Assembly (NCBI RefSeq): GCF_000160115.1
Contig: NZ_GG665866.1
Span: 1,166,825 to 1,230,824 of the forward strand
Length of the DNA: 64,000 bases
Source of the DNA: Shuttleworthella satelles DSM 14600
GTDB taxonomy: Bacteria > Bacillota > Clostridia > Lachnospirales > Lachnospiraceae
Direction of reading: 5' to 3'
The notes under the pieces were generated by a model. It did not search any database. It was not told where the DNA came from and saw nothing but the letters and a program-made list of their open reading frames with translations. This document shows positions 25,843 through 34,654 of the stretch, one piece after another. The first letter of the stretch is position 1; every line of letters starts with the position of its first letter. The translations under genes and the position numbers were made by a program.

Positions 25843-26907
25843 TCAACCTTGTTCCCAGTGCTCGAGCTCGTCCCGCAGAGCATCCAGGAGTTCTTCCTCC
25901 GCTACCTTGCGAATGATCTGCCCATGCCGCATGAGCAGACCCTCTCCATTGCCGCCGGCCACGCCCAGGTCCGCTTCCCTGGCCTCTCCGGGCCCATTGA
26001 CCGCGCAGCCCATGACAGCGACCTTGATTTCCAGGGGGTACTGCGTCACCAGGGCCTCTACCTCGTTTGCCAGAGAAATCAGGTCGATCTGGGTTCTGCC
26101 GCAGGTGGGGCAAGATACCACCTCAATCCCCCCGCGGCGAAGACCGAGGGTCCGCAAAATCATCTTGGCTGACGAGATTTCCTCTATGGGATCTCCCGTC
26201 AGAGAAACGCGGATCGTATCGCCAATGCCCTGTCCTAAAATCAAGCCCAGTCCCAGGGCCGACTTGATGTTGCCGCTGGTGATTGTTCCCGCCTCTGTAA
26301 TCCCCACGTGCAGAGGGTGATCAGTTCTGTCTCTGATCTTCTCATGGGCGGCGACACAGGTCATGACATCGGAAGACTTAATGGAGATGACCAGATTGTC
26401 ATATCCCATGTCCTCAATGATTGCCGCCTTGTCAAGTGCGGATTCCACCAGTCCGTCCGCCGTCACCCCGCCATACTTGACTAAAAGATCCCTCTCCAGA
26501 GAGCCGGAATTGACGCCCACGCGGATGGGGATTCCCCGCTCCTTCGCGCAGTCGACCACGGCTCTGATCCGCTCCTTGCCCCCGATATTTCCCGGGTTGA
26601 TCCGGATCTTGTCCGCCCCATGCTCCATGGCCGCAATCGCCATCTTATAGTCGAAGTGAATATCCGCAACCAAAGGAATGTGGATACGCCGTTTAATCTG
26701 TTCCAGAGCCTGAGCCGCCTCCTGATTGGGTACCGTACAGCGGATAATCTCACAGCCCGCTGCTTCCAGGGCTAAAATCTGAGCCACTGTTGCTTCCACA
26801 TCCTGTGTCCGGGTATTGGTCATGGACTGAATCAGTATGGGATGGTCGCCGCCGATGACCCGATCTTTGATCTTTACTTCACGCGTTTTCATCCGATTGT
26901 ATTTCAT
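25843..26907 (-). CDS. ispG: 4-hydroxy-3-methylbut-2-enyl-diphosphate synthase
   Basis: Iron-sulfur enzyme of the methylerythritol phosphate pathway. It has GGDHPILIQSMTNTRT, PLVADIHFDYKMAI, IRINPGNIGGKERI, and the cluster ligands SCPTCGRT and MGCAVNGPGEA near the C-terminus. ATG 26907 is a compromise; ATGs at 26928 and 26892 are possible and none has a strong binding site. It lies between rseP and polC in the usual Clostridial order. Confidence 0.96.
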   Translation of the reverse strand: MKYNRMKTREVKIKDRVIGGDHPILIQSMTNTRTQDVEATVAQILALEAAGCEIIRCTVPNQEAAQALEQIKRRIHIPLVADIHFDYKMAIAAMEHGADKIRINPGNIGGKERIRAVVDCAKERGIPIRVGVNSGSLERDLLVKYGGVTADGLVESALDKAAIIEDMGYDNLVISIKSSDVMTCVAAHEKIRDRTDHPLHVGITEAGTITSGNIKSALGLGLILGQGIGDTIRVSLTGDPIEEISSAKMILRTLGLRRGGIEVVSCPTCGRTQIDLISLANEVEALVTQYPLEIKVAVMGCAVNGPGEAREADLGVAGGNGEGLLMRHGQIIRKVAEEELLDALRDELEHWEQG

Positions 26908-26965
26908 CTTCGATTTACCCCATCTCACACAAGGTCTCAGACGCCCCCGCCGGCCGGCGGGTGTC

Positions 26966-28000
26966 CTAAGCGAATATCTTGAACAGATCGCTGAATACCA
27001 CTAAAATCATCAGGCCCATCAGAAGAACAAAGCCCGCCATATTGACATAGCCCTCCAGCTTCTGCGGAGCCGGCTTGCGCCGAATCATCTCGATCAGAAA
27101 GAAGACCAGCCTCCCTCCGTCCAGAGCCGGAAAGGGGAGCAGGTTCATAACTCCCAGATTCGCTGTCAGAAGGATGGCGATCGAGAGCATATTGACAAAG
27201 ATATAAAAGGCCCCGTCTCTTGCCGACTGCTGATAGGTATCTCCGATGGTCTTAACGATCCCCACCGGGCCGGAGATCTGGCGCAGGCTGACCTGACCTG
27301 TCACCAGAAACTGCAGGCTCTTGGCCGTATTGTAGATCTGGTAGCGGATCTCATGAAAGGAATAGCCCGCAATCTGCCCCGCAGACAGCTTCTCATAGTC
27401 ACTTGGCCCCTGGATCCCGATCAGATAGCGCTTACTCTCTTCATCGTATCTGGGGATGAGCGTTGTCTGATGGTTCTGTCCCTCTCTGGTATAAGTCACC
27501 GAAATCGCTTCTTTTCCGTGAAAGAAGACATATGCGGAAATCTCCTGATAGAAATAAACCCGGTGGCCTCCGAGCGCTGTGATCTCATCTCCCGCCTCCA
27601 GGCCGGCCTCCTGGGCCGGATAGTCCTCCATGACCCCGCCGATTTTCGGCTTCATCACTCCAATGGCTGCCAGCAAAATGGCTGAGAGAATGAAGGCCAG
27701 AAGGAAGTTAAACATGGGCCCCATGAGGACGATGAGAAAGCGCTGCCAGACCGGCTTATTGCCAAATGCCCGGTCGTTGTCGCTCTCCTGGTCTTCCCCC
27801 TCCATCACACAGGCGCCGCCGAAGGGAATCAGCCGCCAGGCATAGAGGGTCTCTCCTTTCGTAAAGCCGATGATCTTGGGGCCGAAGCCCAGGCAGAATT
27901 CATTGACCTTGACTCCGCAGGCGCGGGCGGTTAGAAAGTGCCCCAGTTCATGAAAGATAATAATAAAACTAAAGATTAAAATCGCGATGACAATATTCAT
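26966..28000 (-). CDS. rseP: Site-2 (RIP) zinc metalloprotease RseP
   Basis: Intramembrane protease that cuts anti-sigma factors and signal-peptide remnants. The first membrane segment carries the active site HELGHF. A PDZ domain follows (EAGLEAGDEITALGG), then the second zinc-site segment NLLPFPALDGGRL and a final membrane helix. ATG 28000, 4 bp after the dxr stop, is preferred; the frame extends to 28027 inside dxr. Confidence 0.95.
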   Translation of the reverse strand: MNIVIAILIFSFIIIFHELGHFLTARACGVKVNEFCLGFGPKIIGFTKGETLYAWRLIPFGGACVMEGEDQESDNDRAFGNKPVWQRFLIVLMGPMFNFLLAFILSAILLAAIGVMKPKIGGVMEDYPAQEAGLEAGDEITALGGHRVYFYQEISAYVFFHGKEAISVTYTREGQNHQTTLIPRYDEESKRYLIGIQGPSDYEKLSAGQIAGYSFHEIRYQIYNTAKSLQFLVTGQVSLRQISGPVGIVKTIGDTYQQSARDGAFYIFVNMLSIAILLTANLGVMNLLPFPALDGGRLVFFLIEMIRRKPAPQKLEGYVNMAGFVLLMGLMILVVFSDLFKIFA

Positions 28001-28004
28001 ATAC

Positions 28005-29174
28005 TCACTTATCCATAATGCTGTCAATGTAGTCGCAGCTCGCCTGCTCCGCCATTAGAATCTCCTCCAGGCCGGGATCCGCCACAAAGTCAATTCCTTC
28101 CATGGTCCGGGCGATCAGTTCATAGATGTCCAGAAAGCGGATCTTCCCCGCCAAAAAGAGGGAGACTGCCCGCTCGTTGGCCGCATTGAAGACGGTGGGA
28201 AGATTCCCGCCCCGCCGCATGGCCTCGCAGGCCAGGGGCAATCCCAAAAAAGTCTCCGTATCCGGCCTTTCAAAGGTCAGGGCTCCTGTCGAAAACAGAT
28301 CCAATTCATTTCCCCGCATCCGGTGGCGGCGAGGGTAATAGAGGGCGTACTGGATCGGAAGCTTCATGTCCGGAAAGCCCATCTGTCCGATGACTGCCCC
28401 ATCCTCATACTCCACGGCGGAATGAAGTATGGACTGGGGGTGAACGAGAACCTGAATCCGATCCGCCTCAAGGCCAAAGAGCCAGCCGGCTTCCATGACC
28501 TCCAGCCCCTTATTGACCAAACTGGCGGAATCTATGGTGATTTTTTTGCCCATAGACCAGTTTGGATGCTTTAAAGCATCCCGGACGCCGACCTCCTCCA
28601 GATCCGCTCGCTTTTTCCCCCGGAAGGGTCCACCGGAACAGGTCAGAAGAATCTTCCTGACCCGATTCATTTCATTCCCCCGCAGACTCTGGAAAATGGC
28701 CGAGTGCTCAGAATCCACCGGGAGAATAGAGCAGCCTCTCTCCCTGGCCAGAGGCATAATGATGTGCCCGGCGCAGACCAGGGTCTCCTTATTGGCCAGG
28801 GCGATGTCCTTGCCGGCCCGAATCGCTTCTATGGTGGGACGAATCCCGATCATCCCGACCACTGCAGTCAGCAAAATCTGCGCGGACTCCTCTGTCGCGA
28901 CAGCGCAGAGCCCTTCCATGCCGGAGTGGATTTCCGGGAGTCTTCCCGCATCCGGATCGGATGTGAGCAGGTCTTTGAGCTTTTTCGCATCCTCCCCCTT
29001 TTCGACGGAAACGAGCTTCGGATGAAAGCTTCTGACCTGCTGCGCCAATCGCTCGATATTGCGGCCGCAGGACAGGGCGGTCACCTCGAAATCCTCTGCG
29101 TGGTCAGCGATCACTTCCAGCGCCTGGCTTCCGATGGATCCGGTAGAACCCAGAATTGCAACTTTTTTCACCAT
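28005..29174 (-). CDS. dxr: 1-deoxy-D-xylulose-5-phosphate reductoisomerase
   Basis: First committed step of the non-mevalonate isoprenoid pathway, NADPH dependent. The 389 residues include VAILGSTGSIGSQALEV, ALANKETLVCAG, ILPVDSEHSAIFQSL and LTCSGGPFRG. CCGGAGGAGAGT gives a strong binding site at ATG 29174. With uppS, cdsA and ispG it forms an isoprenoid and envelope gene run. Confidence 0.98.
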   Translation of the reverse strand: MVKKVAILGSTGSIGSQALEVIADHAEDFEVTALSCGRNIERLAQQVRSFHPKLVSVEKGEDAKKLKDLLTSDPDAGRLPEIHSGMEGLCAVATEESAQILLTAVVGMIGIRPTIEAIRAGKDIALANKETLVCAGHIIMPLARERGCSILPVDSEHSAIFQSLRGNEMNRVRKILLTCSGGPFRGKKRADLEEVGVRDALKHPNWSMGKKITIDSASLVNKGLEVMEAGWLFGLEADRIQVLVHPQSILHSAVEYEDGAVIGQMGFPDMKLPIQYALYYPRRHRMRGNELDLFSTGALTFERPDTETFLGLPLACEAMRRGGNLPTVFNAANERAVSLFLAGKIRFLDIYELIARTMEGIDFVADPGLEEILMAEQASCDYIDSIMDK

Positions 29175-29301
29175 ACTCTCCTCCGGGGCATCTGTTACGC
29201 ATCAGGCGGATCTAATCCGCCCGGCATATGTCTTTCCTCGTTCTCAGCCAGGCGCCCGCTCTGTCATTTCTCAGGGATAAAACTCTGCAAGCCGTCTTAA
29301 T

Positions 29302-29392
29302 GCGTGGGACTTGACCTCCCGCGCGTGAAATGTAACCTTTAGCGTGAGATTCAGCCTCCCGCGCGTGAAATACAAACTTCAGCGCGTGAGAT
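29302..29392. repeat. 40 bp tandem repeat spanning the cdsA stop
   Basis: CCTCCCGCGCGTGAAAT occurs at 29315 and 29355, 40 bp apart, each with flanking GCGTGAGATT-like sequence. The last partial copy includes the final codons and the TGA (29379-29381) of cdsA. Confidence 0.85.
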
Positions 29393-30185
29393 TCGACAAC
29401 AGATAAAAGACAATCGGCGCCGTAATAATCACCGAATCAAAGCGATCCAAAATTCCGCCATGTCCCGGGATCAGCCTCCCATAATCTTTGATCTCATAAT
29501 TGCGCTTGATAGCGGAGGCCGCCAGATCGCCCACCATGGAGATCAAAGCGCCCACAGCCGCGGTCATAGACAGGAGGAGGATCCCCCTTGTGTCTACCGA
29601 GAGAGCCTGCCGGAGAACACAGGCATAAATCCCTGTCAACAGGGCGGATCCGATGACGCCCCCGACCGCGCCCTCTATGGATTTCTTCGGGCTCAGAACA
29701 GGCGCCATCTTGTGCTTTCCAATCAGAACTCCGACCGCGTAAGCGCAGGTGTCACAGCCCCAGGAGCAGAGAAAAACCAGCCAGACCAGATAGCTTCCCT
29801 TGCCCGCAATGGACCGGGTCTGATAAATAAAGGACAGACAAAAGGCCACATAAAAGAGGCCGAAGAAGATTTTCATGATCTGACCGGCCTTATACTTTGG
29901 ATAGGAGAAGACATAGACCGACAGGAGAAGAATCAGATAGATCATGGCGATCATCATTGTCTCCCTGAGCCAGCCGAAATAGAGATTCCCATAATAGAAA
30001 GCGCAGACCAGATAGGACAGGTTGGCGGGCAGACTTTTCTCAAGACCGAAAACCCGATAGAGCTCATACATGCCGATGATACTGACAGCGCAGGTAGAAA
30101 GAGCCAGAATCGGCCCGCCCGCAATAACAAGGATCAGGGCAAGCAAAAGCAATACAATTCCACTTACTAATCTGGTACGAAACAT
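29379..30185 (-). CDS. cdsA: Phosphatidate cytidylyltransferase
   Basis: Membrane enzyme making CDP-diacylglycerol for phospholipid synthesis. The 268 residues have several hydrophobic helices and the family signature around SPKKSIEGAVGGVIGSALL and MVGDLAASAIKRNYEIKDYG, then LIPGHGGILDRFDS. The stop codon lies in a downstream repeat array. It is 57 bp after uppS. Confidence 0.97.
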   Translation of the reverse strand: MFRTRLVSGIVLLLLALILVIAGGPILALSTCAVSIIGMYELYRVFGLEKSLPANLSYLVCAFYYGNLYFGWLRETMMIAMIYLILLLSVYVFSYPKYKAGQIMKIFFGLFYVAFCLSFIYQTRSIAGKGSYLVWLVFLCSWGCDTCAYAVGVLIGKHKMAPVLSPKKSIEGAVGGVIGSALLTGIYACVLRQALSVDTRGILLLSMTAAVGALISMVGDLAASAIKRNYEIKDYGRLIPGHGGILDRFDSVIITAPIVFYLLSNLTR

Positions 30186-30242
30186 AATCCCTCGCTTCTC
30201 GACTCTGATTCAGGCAGAACCAACTCTCCAACTCCCCTGAAT

Positions 30243-30941
30243 TCATATCTTACCATACCGGCGCTCTCTGTGCTCATAGGCGGCAATCGCCTCCAGGAAT
30301 TCTTCTCTGCGAAAATCCGGCCAGGGCACAGGAGTAAAATAAAACTCCGCATAGGCGAGCTGCCAGAGCAGATAGTTCGACAGTCTCTGCTCTCCGCTGG
30401 TGCGGATCAGCAAATCTGGATCCGGCAGATCCGCCGTGTCCAGATAAGAGGAAAGTCGTCCCTCGGTAATTTCAGACGCGTCCGCTCCCTTCTCTGTGAG
30501 ATCAATATACATTTCTCTCATGGCCCGGACAATTTCATCCCTGCCCCCGTAATTCACCGCAATCGTCAGGTTCAGTCCGGTATAGACGGAGGTCTCTCTC
30601 TCCACCCTGCTGATCAGCTCCTGCAGCGAGGGTTCCAGGCGACTGATATCTCCAATGACTCTCAAGCGCATATTATCCCGCCTGGCTGTCTTCAAACAGG
30701 TGTTTAAATAGGTGGTCAGAAGCTTCATCAGGGCGCTGACCTCATCATCCGGCCTGCTCCAGTTCTCCGTCGAGAACGCGTAGAGGGTCAGATATCTGAC
30801 GCCTGTCTCATAGGCAATTCTTGAGATTCTCTCCACGTTCTTGGCTCCAACGGTGTGCCCGTAAGTCCTGGGCATTCCCTTGCTTTTGGCCCAGCGACCG
30901 TTGCCATCCAGAATAATTGCCACGTGCTCCGGTACTGCCAT
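30243..30941 (-). CDS. uppS: Undecaprenyl diphosphate synthase
   Basis: Cis-prenyltransferase that makes the C55 lipid carrier. The 232 residues begin MAVPEHVAIILDGNGRWAKS, with YLTLYAFSTENWSRP and the C-terminal LLIRTSGEQRLSNYLLWQ. GCGGAGAGACGAT precedes the start. It is separated from frr by 167 bp holding a large nested inverted repeat. Confidence 0.98.
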   Translation of the reverse strand: MAVPEHVAIILDGNGRWAKSKGMPRTYGHTVGAKNVERISRIAYETGVRYLTLYAFSTENWSRPDDEVSALMKLLTTYLNTCLKTARRDNMRLRVIGDISRLEPSLQELISRVERETSVYTGLNLTIAVNYGGRDEIVRAMREMYIDLTEKGADASEITEGRLSSYLDTADLPDPDLLIRTSGEQRLSNYLLWQLAYAEFYFTPVPWPDFRREEFLEAIAAYEHRERRYGKI

Positions 30942-31011
30942 ATCGTCTCTCCGCTAAAATCAATCGATTGTGATGCGCGTGCGCCAAAGGCGCTTCTCCT
31001 GAAAAAGCCAT

Positions 31012-31086
31012 GAACAGGAAAGACCAACCGCCGGATCGCGTCTGCGTCTTTTCTGCGCGAACGATCCGTAGCGGTTGGCCCTGTTC
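31012..31086. other. Nested inverted repeat between frr and uppS
   Basis: Three pairs of exact complementary arms are nested: GAACAGG (31012) with CCTGTTC (31080), CCAACCGC (31024) with GCGGTTGG (31071), and GGATCG (31033) with CGATCC (31062), around a loop of about 23 bp. This gives 21 bp of stem. On the minus strand CATGGCTTTTTC follows, so a weak terminator is possible; a structured RNA or small palindromic element also fits. Confidence 0.8.
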
Positions 31087-31108
31087 TCATGACAATAAAA
31101 TCCCGCGA

Positions 31109-31663
31109 TCAGAGGGTCATCAATTCCTGGGTCTTTTTGTCAATCTCCTGGTCGAGGATCTTGACATAGCGATCTGTCAGCTTCTGCGCCTGATCCTCCA
31201 GATCAGCGATTGCGTCCTCCGACATATCTTCCGACTTCTTTAATTTCTTAAATTCATCCATGGCATCCCTGCGGATGTTGCGGATTGCGACCTTGGCATT
31301 CTCCCCCTTCTTCTTGACGTCCTTGACCAGCTCCTTGCGCCGGTCCTCTGTCAACTCCGGGAATACCAGGCGAATGGTCTTTCCGTCATTGGTCGGATGA
31401 ATGCCGACATCCGACATATTGATGGCCTTTTCAATCTCCTTGAGCAGGGAGCTCTCCCAGGGCTGAATCTGGATCATGCGGGCCTCCGGAACAGAGACAT
31501 TGGCCACCTGCTGCAGGGGGGTAGGCGCCCCGTAGTACTCAACCTCGATCTTGTCAAGAATATGAGGGTTGGCGCGTCCGGCGCGAATAGAAACATACTC
31601 TGCCAGAAGAGCGTTGACGCTCTTTTTCATCTTCTCCTCATAGGGATTTAAACGACTATCCAT
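31109..31663 (-). CDS. frr: Ribosome recycling factor
   Basis: Releases ribosomes after termination together with EF-G. The 184-residue protein starts MDSRLNPYEEKMKKSV and has SIRAGRANPHILDKIEVEYYG and the C-terminal KKLKKSEDMSEDAIADLED helix. ATG 31663 follows AAGGAGAG by 4 bp, better than the longer frame to 31711, which would overlap pyrH. Confidence 0.97.
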   Translation of the reverse strand: MDSRLNPYEEKMKKSVNALLAEYVSIRAGRANPHILDKIEVEYYGAPTPLQQVANVSVPEARMIQIQPWESSLLKEIEKAINMSDVGIHPTNDGKTIRLVFPELTEDRRKELVKDVKKKGENAKVAIRNIRRDAMDEFKKLKKSEDMSEDAIADLEDQAQKLTDRYVKILDQEIDKKTQELMTL

Positions 31664-31694
31664 AATACTCTCCTTCATTGAAATCTGTAACCTG

Positions 31695-32393
31695 TCAATC
31701 AACGGTGACAATCGTCCCGTGAAAATTCCCGGAAGCCGCAGCCACGATGCTCCCCTCTTCCTTCAGAGCGAAGATATAAAGAGGCATCTTTTGCTGCTGG
31801 CACATCAAAGAGGCGGACAGGTCGATGACCTGCAGCTTCTTCGCAAGCACTTGCTCTAAACTGATTGTATCATAGCGCCTGGCGTCAGGATGGATCGCCG
31901 GATCACTGTCGTAGACTCCATCGATATTCTTGGCTAGAAGGATCCCGTCCGCGTCAATCTCAACAGCGCGAAGGACCGCCCCTGTGTCCGTGGAAAAATA
32001 GGGATGTCCTGTTCCTCCGGCGAAGAAGACAACCTTCTTATGCCGGAAGGCCGTATTGACACGGTCCTTAGAGAAGAGCTCCGTGAAGCTTCCTACCGAA
32101 AAGGGAGTCATAATCGTCGTCGCAAGCCCTACATTGCGGAAGGCCTCGGAGACATAAATGCAGTTCATCACAGTCGCCAGCATGCCGATCTGATCGGCCC
32201 TGGTCCGATCCATATTGGCCTTACCTGCTCCGCGCCAGAAATTCCCTCCGCCGATCACGACCCCGACCTCCAGTCCGGAGTCGACCAGCTGTCTGACCTG
32301 ATCCGCGACCATCCCGCAGGTCGTCTCATCAAAGCCCTTGCCCTTATCTCCTGCCAGGGCCTCACCACTCAACTTCAGAAGCACTCGTTTCAT
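31695..32393 (-). CDS. pyrH: UMP kinase
   Basis: Phosphorylates UMP to UDP. The 232-residue amino-acid-kinase-fold protein starts MKRVLLKLSGEALAG, with GVVIGGGNFWRG and FAGGTGHPYFSTDTGAVLRA. It lies in the conserved tsf-pyrH-frr order; a terminator lies between it and tsf, so part of its transcription may be by read-through or from its own promoter. Confidence 0.98.
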   Translation of the reverse strand: MKRVLLKLSGEALAGDKGKGFDETTCGMVADQVRQLVDSGLEVGVVIGGGNFWRGAGKANMDRTRADQIGMLATVMNCIYVSEAFRNVGLATTIMTPFSVGSFTELFSKDRVNTAFRHKKVVFFAGGTGHPYFSTDTGAVLRAVEIDADGILLAKNIDGVYDSDPAIHPDARRYDTISLEQVLAKKLQVIDLSASLMCQQQKMPLYIFALKEEGSIVAAASGNFHGTIVTVD

Positions 32394-32461
32394 TGATTTT
32401 TCCCCTCTGCCTTTGTCTCAGATATCGGAATTATTCTACCATAACTGGCATTTGCTGAAAA

Positions 32462-32497
32462 CAAAATGGAAGTCGCCCACCGGCAATATCGCCCCCC
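32462..32497 (-). repeat. Degenerate second copy of the tsf terminator
   Basis: GGAAGTCGCCCACCGGCAA (from 32468) repeats GGAAGTCACCCACCGGCAA of the terminator 43 bp away. Its outer stem no longer pairs well, leaving about 5 bp (TTGCC/GGCGA), but T-rich sequence follows. Confidence 0.8.
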
Positions 32498-32499
32498 TG

Positions 32500-32536
32500 A
32501 AACAAAAAGAGGAAGTCACCCACCGGCAACTCCCTC
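32500..32536 (-). terminator. Intrinsic terminator after tsf
   Basis: On the minus strand GAGGGAGTTGCC pairs over 12 bp with GGTGACTTCCTC (loop GGTG, a few G-U pairs), followed by TTTTTGTTTC. It sits just after the tsf stop. Confidence 0.9.
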
Positions 32537-32559
32537 TTGAAGTAATTTTTACTGATTCC

Positions 32560-33489
32560 TTATTTAGCTGCGGCAGCTACCTCAGCAGCGAAGTCCTCTT
32601 CCTTCTTTTCAAGACCCTCGCCGGTCTCATAGCGAACAAAGCTGACAACGTCAACTGCGGCTCCCACCTGCTTGGAAACCTGCTCGAGATACTTGGCGAC
32701 AGACTGCTTGCCATCCTCCGCCTTGACGTAGACCTGATCTACCAGGCAGATCTCCTTGAGTTCCTTGTTGATCCGACCCCGGATCATGCCTTCCTTCACC
32801 TTGTCGGGCTTAGCGGCCTCCTTGGGATCATTTTCAATCTGAGCCTTGAGAATCTCCGTCTCATGGGCAATGAAATCGCCGGGAACCTCTGAGTCGCGGA
32901 CATATCTGGGGTTCAGAGCTGCAATCTGCATTGCCACATTGTGCAGTGCCTCTTTGACCTCATCGTTGACAAGCTCCGCCTTAGCGTTGACAGCAACGCT
33001 GATACGGCCATTGCCATGGACATAGGAAACGACCAGATCGTCTGAAGTCACCTTCTCAAAGCGGCGGATTTTCAGATTCTCACCGATGACGGCAATCTGG
33101 TTCACCAATTCCTCAGAGACCGTCTTGGACGGATCCTTAAACCACTTCTCAGCCAAAAAAGAATCCAGGTCGCGGGCGTCGGAAGAAGCAGCCTGCTCAG
33201 CCACATCCTCCACATAAGCGCGGAACTTCTCATTATTGGCGACAAAGTCTGTCTCAGAATTCACCTCAACAATTGAGGCCGTCTTGTCGTCCTTCTGGAA
33301 AACAAGAGAGAGGCCCTCTGCCGCAATGCGGCTCGCCTTCTTCTCCGCCTTGGCGGCTCCCGTCTCGCGCAGGAACTCAACAGCGGCATCCATATCGCCG
33401 TTGGTCTCGGTCAGGGCCTTCTTGCACTCCATCATGCCAGCTCCGGTAGCATCGCGAAGCTCCTTAACCATCTTTGCAGAAATAGCCAT
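32560..33489 (-). CDS. tsf: Elongation factor Ts
   Basis: Nucleotide exchange factor for EF-Tu. The 309-residue protein starts MAISAKMVKELRDATGAGMM, followed by ECKKALTETNGDMDAAVEFL and the EVNSETDFVANNEKF core. GGAGGATATTC precedes ATG 33489. Second gene of rpsB-tsf; a terminator follows. Confidence 0.98.
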   Translation of the reverse strand: MAISAKMVKELRDATGAGMMECKKALTETNGDMDAAVEFLRETGAAKAEKKASRIAAEGLSLVFQKDDKTASIVEVNSETDFVANNEKFRAYVEDVAEQAASSDARDLDSFLAEKWFKDPSKTVSEELVNQIAVIGENLKIRRFEKVTSDDLVVSYVHGNGRISVAVNAKAELVNDEVKEALHNVAMQIAALNPRYVRDSEVPGDFIAHETEILKAQIENDPKEAAKPDKVKEGMIRGRINKELKEICLVDQVYVKAEDGKQSVAKYLEQVSKQVGAAVDVVSFVRYETGEGLEKKEEDFAAEVAAAAK

Positions 33490-33561
33490 GAATATCCTCC
33501 ATTCAAACATTCAAATATGATTAGCGTCTGATAACAAGCATCTGATCCCTGCGACCTGAGT

Positions 33562-34299
33562 TTACTCCTCAGTCTCTTCCTCGTCCTCGGCCTTGGGCTC
33601 AGCCTCGGCAGTCACAGTTCCCTGCTTGGCCTCAATGACAGCGTCAGCTATTGTAGAGGTGATCAGACGGATGGCGCGGATCGCGTCATCATTGCCGGGG
33701 ATGACATAGTCGAGCTCATCGGGATCGGCATTGGAATCGGCAATACCGATCAGAGTAATGCCGAGAGACTCGGCCTCCTTGACACAGATTCTCTCCTTCT
33801 TGGGGTCAACGACGAAGATCGCGTCTGGAATACGGTCCATATTCTTGATACCGCCAAGATTCTTCTCGAGCTTCTCGAGCTCCTTCTCAAGACCGGCGAC
33901 CTCCTTCTTGGGAAGAAGATCAAAGGTTCCGTTCTCTCTCATCCTCTCGATTTCCTTCAGGCGCGCAATACGTGTCTTGACGGTGGAGAAGTTGGTGAGC
34001 ATTCCGCCCAGCCATCTCTGGTCAACATAGAACATGCCGCAGCGGGTTGCCTCCTCGGCGATAGCGTCCTGCGCCTGCTTCTTGGTCCCGACAAAGAGAA
34101 TGGTTCCTCCCTGAGAGACGATATCATATACCGCGTTATAGGCATTATCGATCATCGGCACTGTCTGCTGCAGGTCGATGATATGGATCTGATTGCGCTC
34201 CGTAAAGATATAGGGAGCCATCTTGGGGTTCCATCTTCTGGTCTGGTGGCCAAAGTGGACTCCTGCCTCTAACAGCTGCTTCATAGATACAACACTCAT
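33562..34299 (-). CDS. rpsB: 30S ribosomal protein S2
   Basis: 245-residue S2 starting [20 protein letters not shown], with [33 protein letters not shown] and an acidic C-terminal tail. GGAGGTAAGAAA precedes ATG 34299. First gene of the rpsB-tsf operon, with a good promoter 130 bp upstream. Confidence 0.98.
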   Translation of the reverse strand: MSVVSMKQLLEAGVHFGHQTRRWNPKMAPYIFTERNQIHIIDLQQTVPMIDNAYNAVYDIVSQGGTILFVGTKKQAQDAIAEEATRCGMFYVDQRWLGGMLTNFSTVKTRIARLKEIERMRENGTFDLLPKKEVAGLEKELEKLEKNLGGIKNMDRIPDAIFVVDPKKERICVKEAESLGITLIGIADSNADPDELDYVIPGNDDAIRAIRLITSTIADAVIEAKQGTVTAEAEPKAEDEEETEE

Positions 34300-34429
34300 T
34301 TTCTTACCTCCATGGTTAAACTTCCACACGATTCATCCCTGAAAATCACCATAGATCTCAGCATTTGCCTACCCATCTGACGGCACCATTTTTCAAGTCC
34401 TCGCATGTGTTGTATAAACTAACTTTCAG

Positions 34430-34459
34430 ATTTTAGCACAATAAAAAGCGAGACGTCAA
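34430..34459 (-). promoter_or_regulatory. rpsB-tsf promoter
   Basis: Minus-strand TTGACG (34454-34459), 18 bp spacer and TAAAAT (34430-34435). It predicts a leader of about 120 nt. The hexamers are near consensus, as expected for a ribosomal protein operon. Confidence 0.85.
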
Positions 34460-34654
34460 GGCACCCTCTCCGTCTCACCACACAAGCCAGCCTCTCGTCT
34501 CACCGCACAGCCATAGATAGGCCCAAATTCTGTCTCACATCCGGCTCACAGCAATCACAGGCCTGCAAATCCTGTTGATTTCACACCGTTTACAGATCTG
34601 TGATCCTGTCTCAGCCTCTTAGCTTACAAACAATCCGTCCCGACTCCTCTGCAA
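34460..34654. other. Gap between codY and the rpsB promoter
   Basis: No gene is supported. GTCTCAC occurs at 34472, 34497 and 34532, hinting at another degenerate repeat of about 25-35 bp. An ACAGATCTGT palindrome lies near 34593. No clear codY terminator is visible. Confidence 0.5.

Noticed and set aside
29460-30170. 236-codon plus-strand frame across cdsA
   Set aside because: Antisense to cdsA with no start signal; composition is that of a shadow frame.
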